From Candidatus Aminicenantota bacterium (GTDB taxonomy: Bacteria > Acidobacteriota > Aminicenantia > Aminicenantales > Aminicenantaceae), in contig JAGLRY010000041.1 in assembly GCA_023135995.1 (NCBI GenBank), positions 1 through 6,443 on the forward strand: a DNA stretch of 6,443 nucleotides, read 5' to 3'. Every line of letters begins with the position of its first letter. Within the stretch, counting starts at the first letter, position 1. The notes under the pieces were generated by a model, which had not been told where the DNA came from, ran no database searches, and saw only the letters and a program-made list of their open reading frames with translations. A program made the translations under genes and the position numbers. Shown here in pieces: positions 6,127 to 6,443 of the stretch.

Positions 6127-6443
6127 ATGAGGAAAACCACAATATTTAGCTTAGTCTTTTTACTCGCTGTGATCGGCTTCATCGCTTGCGGGAAGAAGTC
6201 AGAGGCCCCAAAAGCGGGATCTGCATCGGCAGACGACATGCTCAGTCTCCTTCCCATGAATGCCACAGGAGTGATTCTCGTCAATGTCAACCAGGCCATG
6301 GCCATCGAGGCTGCGGATAAAGCAATCAGAGAAAACGATGACTACCAAAAATACTTGGAATTCATCGAAAAAACAGGAGTCGATCCCCAGAAGGACATCT
6401 ATTATGTCGCAGCAGCACTGACCGCGGGTTTTGGCGAAAAAGA
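6127..6443 (+). CDS. Probable lipoprotein, N-terminal part (truncated by window end)
   Basis: An open frame of 105 complete codons that runs off the window without a stop. AAGGAGG at 6114-6120, six bases upstream, firmly supports ATG 6127. The N-terminus has basic residues (R2, K3), a hydrophobic core (6-19) and FIAC ending at C21, a slightly irregular lipobox because F rather than L/V/I is at -3. A short Ser/Ala/Lys linker follows (22-37), then MLSLLPMNATGVILVNVNQAM (38-58) and TGVDPQKDIYYVA (83-95). The pattern of a 'LLP...GV' strand, a helix and 'GxDPxKDI' recalls DUF3352-like or similar secreted proteins of unknown function, but I am not sure of this. It would be anchored to the outer face of the inner membrane or to the outer membrane. 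It has its own promoter and leader hairpin, so it starts a new transcription unit. Confidence 0.85.
   Translation, partial: MRKTTIFSLVFLLAVIGFIACGKKSEAPKAGSASADDMLSLLPMNATGVILVNVNQAMAIEAADKAIRENDDYQKYLEFIEKTGVDPQKDIYYVAAALTAGFGEK

Noticed and set aside
6033..6305. 90-residue minus-strand frame over the lipoprotein start
   Set aside because: It runs antisense to a gene with strong promoter, ribosome site and signal peptide; a shadow frame.

Overview
The window is a compact stretch of a bacterial chromosome with six protein genes. By eye the G+C content is close to 50% or slightly below. Shine-Dalgarno sites of the AGGAGG type, sigma-70-like promoters, a twin-arginine export signal and a probable lipoprotein signal together point to a bacterium, most likely a diderm. 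The mix of genes (a Tat-exported alkaline-phosphatase-superfamily protein, a small protein ending in the LGYI-type tail seen on many sulfatase-like proteins, and an EMC3/TMCO1-like membrane protein) reminds me of Acidobacteriota or Aminicenantes-like lineages. That is an impression only: no rRNA or marker gene is present. No tRNA, rRNA, CRISPR array, insertion sequence or phage gene was seen.

Layout. (1) Positions 65-4254 hold four genes on the plus strand with gaps of 17, 29 and 22 bases, probably one operon: an exported phosphodiesterase/phosphatase-like enzyme, a 63-residue ribbon-helix-helix-like protein, a three-helix membrane protein resembling the Oxa1/EMC3/DUF106 insertase group but with a large extracytoplasmic insert, and a fold-type I PLP aminotransferase. 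A perfect extended -10 element sits just before the first gene. (2) A nitroreductase-family gene lies on the minus strand (4251-4853) and its stop overlaps the aminotransferase stop by four bases. (3) A roughly 200-base AT-rich divergent region carries a likely promoter for the next gene. (4) A six-helix membrane protein of unknown function occupies 5052-5993. (5) A gap of about 130 bases with a good extended -10 promoter and a leader hairpin precedes the start of a probable lipoprotein gene that runs off the window's end.

How the genes may work together. The first three genes look like a functional unit: an enzyme exported folded by Tat, a small possible DNA- or protein-binding partner, and a membrane protein with an outward-facing domain that could hold, insert or assist an envelope component. 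The substrate and purpose are unknown. The aminotransferase and nitroreductase look like ordinary cytoplasmic metabolic enzymes whose substrates cannot be read from sequence. The most interesting signal is the enzyme / small protein / EMC3-like cassette.
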